From Acidobacteriota bacterium (GTDB lineage Bacteria; Acidobacteriota; JAAYUB01; JAMOQF01): DNA of 18,703 bases. The stretch covers positions 1 through 18,703 of the forward strand of contig JALULU010000441.1 of the NCBI GenBank assembly GCA_027040585.1, in the 5' to 3' direction. The position numbers were made by a program, and so were the translations under genes. Below the pieces are notes generated by a model. That model did not search any database. It was given only the letters and a program-made list of their open reading frames with translations, and was not told the DNA's origin. Positions 15,503 to 18,703 of the stretch are shown piece by piece. Each line of letters starts with the position of its first letter. The first letter of the stretch is position 1.

Positions 15503-16801
15503 TTATTCCTCCAATTTTTTTATTTTTAATAAAAATCCGTCAATTTCTATAACTTTTATTTTTTCACCCTTTTTTATTGGGTTTTCGTCGATTGAGATTG
15601 CATCCCAATATTCACCGTGGAGAAAAACCTTTCCCTTCGGATTTATATCTTCTACCGCTTCTCCAATATCATTAATTATTGCCTCTTTACCCGTTACAGG
15701 TTTTTTCTTCATAATCCTTATAACAAGTCTGGTTATAAGTAACATAATAATTGCTACTGGTATAACAACTCCAAGTATTACAGAAGTACTTATTCCAAGA
15801 GACGAATTGGGAGACTTAACGAGAATAAAAAAACCGATAGTCATTGAAATTATTCCTCCAATTCCAAGCGCTCCAAAGCCCTGAATTTTTATTTCACCAA
15901 TGAAAAAACCTATTGCAAGAATTATAAGTATAACTCCTACTAAATTTACAGGAAGGAAAGAAAAGCCAAGAAGAGCAAGAATTAAACAAATTGCCCCCAC
16001 CACTCCAGGTAATATAAATCCAGGGTGATTGAATTCAAAAAAGAGACCCAATATACCTATTAATCCTAAAATTGCAGCAAGATTTGGGTTGGATATTGTG
16101 TTTAAAAATTTTTCCCTCAAATCCATTTCCACAGGAACAATAACTTCATTTTTAGTTTTGAGTTCTATCTCTTTTTTACCTATTTTTACTTTTCTACCAT
16201 TTAATTTTTTAAGTAATTCACCTTCTGAGTTACAAATTAAATCAATAACATTTTTTTTAAGAGCCTCTTTATCAGTATAAGAGGAGTTTTTATCAATTGT
16301 ATCCAGTGCTGCATTTACATTTCTTCCTCTGAGTGTTACCACTGTTTTCATAAATGCCTTAATGTCCTTTTCAACTTTATCCATCAATATGCTTTTTTTT
16401 CCACTTTCATTTAAAGGTATCCCACCAATTGCCAGTAGAGGATGAGCGGCGCCGGTATTTGTGCCACTACACATTACGGCAATATTTGCCGACTGTAGTA
16501 TAAAAAATCCTGCACTTGCAGCAGTTGCACCTGAAGGATATACGTAAACTATAACAGGAATTTTTGAATTTAATATTTTTCTTATAATTTTTTTCATTGC
16601 AAAGCCGTAGCCACCGGGGGTATTCATTTCTATTAGGATTGCGTTGACATTTTTCCTATTTCCCATATCAATAACATTGCCTATATATTCTGCTGTAATA
16701 GCTCCTATGGGACCATCTATTTTAGCTTTGAGAATAGTTGGAAAAGCAAAAGAAGTGAAAAGGAAAGTTAATGTAATTATTAATATAATCCATTTCTTCA
16801 T
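15503..16801 (-). CDS. nfeD: NfeD-family membrane-bound ClpP-class serine protease
   Basis: A 432-residue long-form NfeD. A signal peptide or signal anchor (1-20) precedes a ClpP-like protease domain (about 28-200), with the oxyanion strand MNTPGGYG (59-66), nucleophile S96 in GATAASAGF (91-99), and GTNTGAAHPL (113-122). The catalytic lysine is most likely K142 in MDKVEKD, by analogy with archaeal PH1510. Four or five membrane helices follow (about 240-362), then a C-terminal NfeD OB-fold domain (about 370-430) with GxA and HGEYWDA elements. It is intact by all visible criteria. It sits one base from the kinase stop codon and two bases from the slipin start. Its expected role is membrane-protein quality control with slipin. 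Confidence 0.93.
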   Translation of the reverse strand: MKKWIILIITLTFLFTSFAFPTILKAKIDGPIGAITAEYIGNVIDMGNRKNVNAILIEMNTPGGYGFAMKKIIRKILNSKIPVIVYVYPSGATAASAGFFILQSANIAVMCSGTNTGAAHPLLAIGGIPLNESGKKSILMDKVEKDIKAFMKTVVTLRGRNVNAALDTIDKNSSYTDKEALKKNVIDLICNSEGELLKKLNGRKVKIGKKEIELKTKNEVIVPVEMDLREKFLNTISNPNLAAILGLIGILGLFFEFNHPGFILPGVVGAICLILALLGFSFLPVNLVGVILIILAIGFFIGEIKIQGFGALGIGGIISMTIGFFILVKSPNSSLGISTSVILGVVIPVAIIMLLITRLVIRIMKKKPVTGKEAIINDIGEAVEDINPKGKVFLHGEYWDAISIDENPIKKGEKIKVIEIDGFLLKIKKLEE

Positions 16802-16802
16802 T

Positions 16803-18703
16803 TTAGAGTAACCTTGTCTTTTTTAAAATTATTTCCTTAAGAAATTCCCTTAGTTCTTCATCGTTTTTATTCATTGCTATTATTTTGTTTACAATTTCTA
16901 AAGCTTCGTCATATTTTTCTTTTTTTGCAAGTTCTTTAGCCTTACTAAATTCTTCTTTTATATATATTTCCTGATGTTTAGAATCTTCAATTAAAGCTTT
17001 TAATTCCCTTATTTCTTTTGCATCCGGAAAAAGATGAAGATTTTTGTTTAGTATAACCTCAGCATCAAAAATTCTACCTTCATCAAGTAAATTTGAAATT
17101 ATTTCTTTTTGCTGTTTAAAATATTGATTCGTCAAAATTTTTACAAGGGAAGCAAGAGATGTTTCCTCTACGAATTTTTCTTTTAATTCCTTAGCTTTAA
17201 CCAGTGCTTCAAGGTAGTTACCTTCCTGCTCAAGTTTATTTATATCATCAAGGGTTCTAAGAAATAAATCTTTTTCAAATTTTTCCTTTTCTGTCTTAAT
17301 TTTTAAGTAATTTGTGTATATATAAGTATGATTTGGGTTTGCATCCATTATTTCTTTGATAATCTGGAGAGCTTCTTGATACTCACCTTTGTTGGCAAGT
17401 TTTATGGCATTTTCTATTTTACTTTCATTGAGGATTTTAGTATTTTCTTCAAGTTGAGATAGCTTTAAATGTTCAATTTCATGTTCAATTATAATCATTT
17501 GAGAATCATCAGGGTATGCTTTTTTTAATAGCTTAAATAACTGATTAGCTTTCTCGTAATTGCCTTCTTTAATAAGTTCTTTTAATTCTTTTATGGAATT
17601 TTCTTTTTCTATTAAATTTTCTACAACTATTAATTCTTCTTCAAAGGAGGAAGTCTCGGGATATTTTTCAAGTAATATAATTAAATATTTTTTTGCCTGC
17701 TCATATTGTTTTGACTTTTCAAGAAGTTTTACTATCTGTAATTGTTCCTCTATAAATTGTTTCTTTTTCCTCTCTTCATCAGATTTCATCTTCTTTTCCA
17801 TCATTTCATTGTAAATATTTATGAGTAAGTCGTTATCTTTGTATCTTTTAAGATTTTCCCTTATTAGAACAATTGCATCAGTAAAAAGCCCTTTTGCAGC
17901 AAGGTCTTTACTGTTTCTTATTACCTGTTTAACTCTTTTCTCTTCAATTTTTGAAAGTATCCTCTTTTTTTTTGATTGAAAACTGGGAATATCACTAAAG
18001 GTTTTTTCAACCTGTTTTAAAGTGTTTTCAGCTTCAGTGATCTTTGTCTTTTCAAGTAATATCTCAATTTGTTCCAAGTGCTTTTTTAATTCTTCACCCT
18101 TTTCTTTTAGTTCTAATTCTTCCTTTAACTTGAGTAATCTTTTTGAATTTGGCTCAAGCTTAAGCAAAGGTTCCAACTCCAATCTTGCCAGTTCAAAACT
18201 CTCTTCTTTGATTAAATTTTCAACATCATTTATGTGTTTTTTAAGAAGAGATTGTTTGTCTTGATTTTTTTTTAAAGTTTTTACTTCTTCAAAATATTCT
18301 GAATAGGAAGGGTTGTTTTTAAATAAGATGGAGTTTACTTTTAACGTATTATAGGCCTTTTTAATGTTATTATTTTCTATTAATTCATCGCAAAAAGCCT
18401 TTAAGACACTAAAATTGCTAAACATCTGAATTGTATCTTCTTTAATATGGTTCTTTTTATTTTTCCCACTTGATATGTTTTCCTTTACTTTTTTTAAAAC
18501 TTCAGATACATCCTTCATAGAAGGAAATCTATCAGTAGGTTCTTTTTGTAACATTTTAAGGACAACTTCCTCAAATTCGCTTGGGCATTCATCAAAAATT
18601 TTTGATGGGGGGAAAGGATCTGTTTTTAATATTGCCTTTATTGTTGAATTCACATCTGGACCTATAAAAGGCTTTATACCAGTAATTAACTCATATAAAA
18701 TTA
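16803..18703 (-). CDS. Ser/Thr protein kinase C-lobe followed by a long TPR-like solenoid, 5' end outside window
   Basis: An open frame of 632 visible residues with no start in the window. The first 70 residues are the end of a Hanks-type kinase domain: LYELITGIKPFIGPD (2-16, subdomain IX), PFPPSKIF and EVVLKMLQKEPTDRFPS (45-61, subdomain XI, with the invariant Arg of DRF). The ATP-binding and catalytic loops must lie beyond the right edge. After a charged linker come about ten helical units of roughly 54 residues that resemble elongated TPRs. No membrane helix separates the kinase from the repeats, so the visible part looks cytoplasmic. Internal GTG and ATG codons (for example at 18653) should not be taken as the start. 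It is first of the visible minus-strand run and lies one base from nfeD. Confidence 0.88.
   Translation of the reverse strand, partial: ILYELITGIKPFIGPDVNSTIKAILKTDPFPPSKIFDECPSEFEEVVLKMLQKEPTDRFPSMKDVSEVLKKVKENISSGKNKKNHIKEDTIQMFSNFSVLKAFCDELIENNNIKKAYNTLKVNSILFKNNPSYSEYFEEVKTLKKNQDKQSLLKKHINDVENLIKEESFELARLELEPLLKLEPNSKRLLKLKEELELKEKGEELKKHLEQIEILLEKTKITEAENTLKQVEKTFSDIPSFQSKKKRILSKIEEKRVKQVIRNSKDLAAKGLFTDAIVLIRENLKRYKDNDLLINIYNEMMEKKMKSDEERKKKQFIEEQLQIVKLLEKSKQYEQAKKYLIILLEKYPETSSFEEELIVVENLIEKENSIKELKELIKEGNYEKANQLFKLLKKAYPDDSQMIIIEHEIEHLKLSQLEENTKILNESKIENAIKLANKGEYQEALQIIKEIMDANPNHTYIYTNYLKIKTEKEKFEKDLFLRTLDDINKLEQEGNYLEALVKAKELKEKFVEETSLASLVKILTNQYFKQQKEIISNLLDEGRIFDAEVILNKNLHLFPDAKEIRELKALIEDSKHQEIYIKEEFSKAKELAKKEKYDEALEIVNKIIAMNKNDEELREFLKEIILKKTRLL
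16839..18401 (-). repeat. About ten ~54-residue TPR-like units in the kinase gene
   Basis: Counting the conserved small residue in the pattern L-x-x-x-G/K-x-Y/F-x-x-A, I place anchor alanines at visible residues 116, 172, 224, 276, 336, 385, 444, 499, 547 and 600. Spacing is 48 to 60 and averages about 54. Each unit looks like a TPR helix pair ending in a YP/NP/FP-like turn, plus an extra charged helix rich in Glu and Lys. The units are strongly diverged, so this is a protein-level repeat, not a DNA repeat. Confidence 0.7.

Noticed and set aside
16803..18653. Treating the kinase gene as a complete 616-residue protein starting at GTG 18653
   Set aside because: The same frame stays open to the window edge and encodes LYELITGIKPF, an unmistakable internal kinase segment, so the gene is partial.

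Overview
The window is AT-rich, densely packed bacterial DNA with no gene-free stretch over 300 bases. I see no rRNA, tRNA, CRISPR array, insertion sequence or phage gene. Ferredoxin-dependent 2-oxoglutarate oxidation, a Hanks-type Ser/Thr kinase, a NfeD/slipin pair and a secreted protein ending in a dockerin point to an anaerobic, probably deep-branching bacterium. I cannot assign a phylum from the sequence alone.

Left part (1-1780, minus strand): a compact run reads lysO-N, lysO-C, plsC, then the 5' end of an NAD(P)H-hydrate repair gene (nnrE/nnr) that leaves the window. The lysine-exporter family protein is split into two overlapping genes. The divergent spacer at about 1781-1910 separates this run from a plus-strand gene for a B12-binding radical SAM protein (1911-3428).

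Centre (3526-9595, plus strand): a TTGACA/TATTGT promoter candidate precedes sucC-sucD-korD-korA-korB-korC-ndk-HEAT, with gaps of 11-27 bases. KorDABC converts 2-oxoglutarate to succinyl-CoA and reduces ferredoxin. SucCD then recovers a nucleoside triphosphate, and Ndk can pass the phosphate between nucleotides. Both enzymes can in principle run backwards, as in a reductive TCA cycle. The last gene encodes a HEAT-repeat protein of unknown role.

Right part (9597-18703, minus strand): seven genes follow one another with gaps of at most 12 bases or with overlaps. In transcription order they are a Ser/Thr kinase (5' end outside the window) with about ten TPR-like repeats, a NfeD membrane serine protease, a slipin, a large secreted NlpC/P60-like protein with two PPC-like domains and a dockerin, and pabA-pabB-pabC for p-aminobenzoate (folate) synthesis. 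The two large runs converge with a single base between their stop codons.

The most interesting points are the kinase with its long solenoid upstream of NfeD/slipin and a multidomain dockerin peptidase, and the split exporter gene, whose junction is an A8 slippery run. Most of the other genes are well-known housekeeping families.
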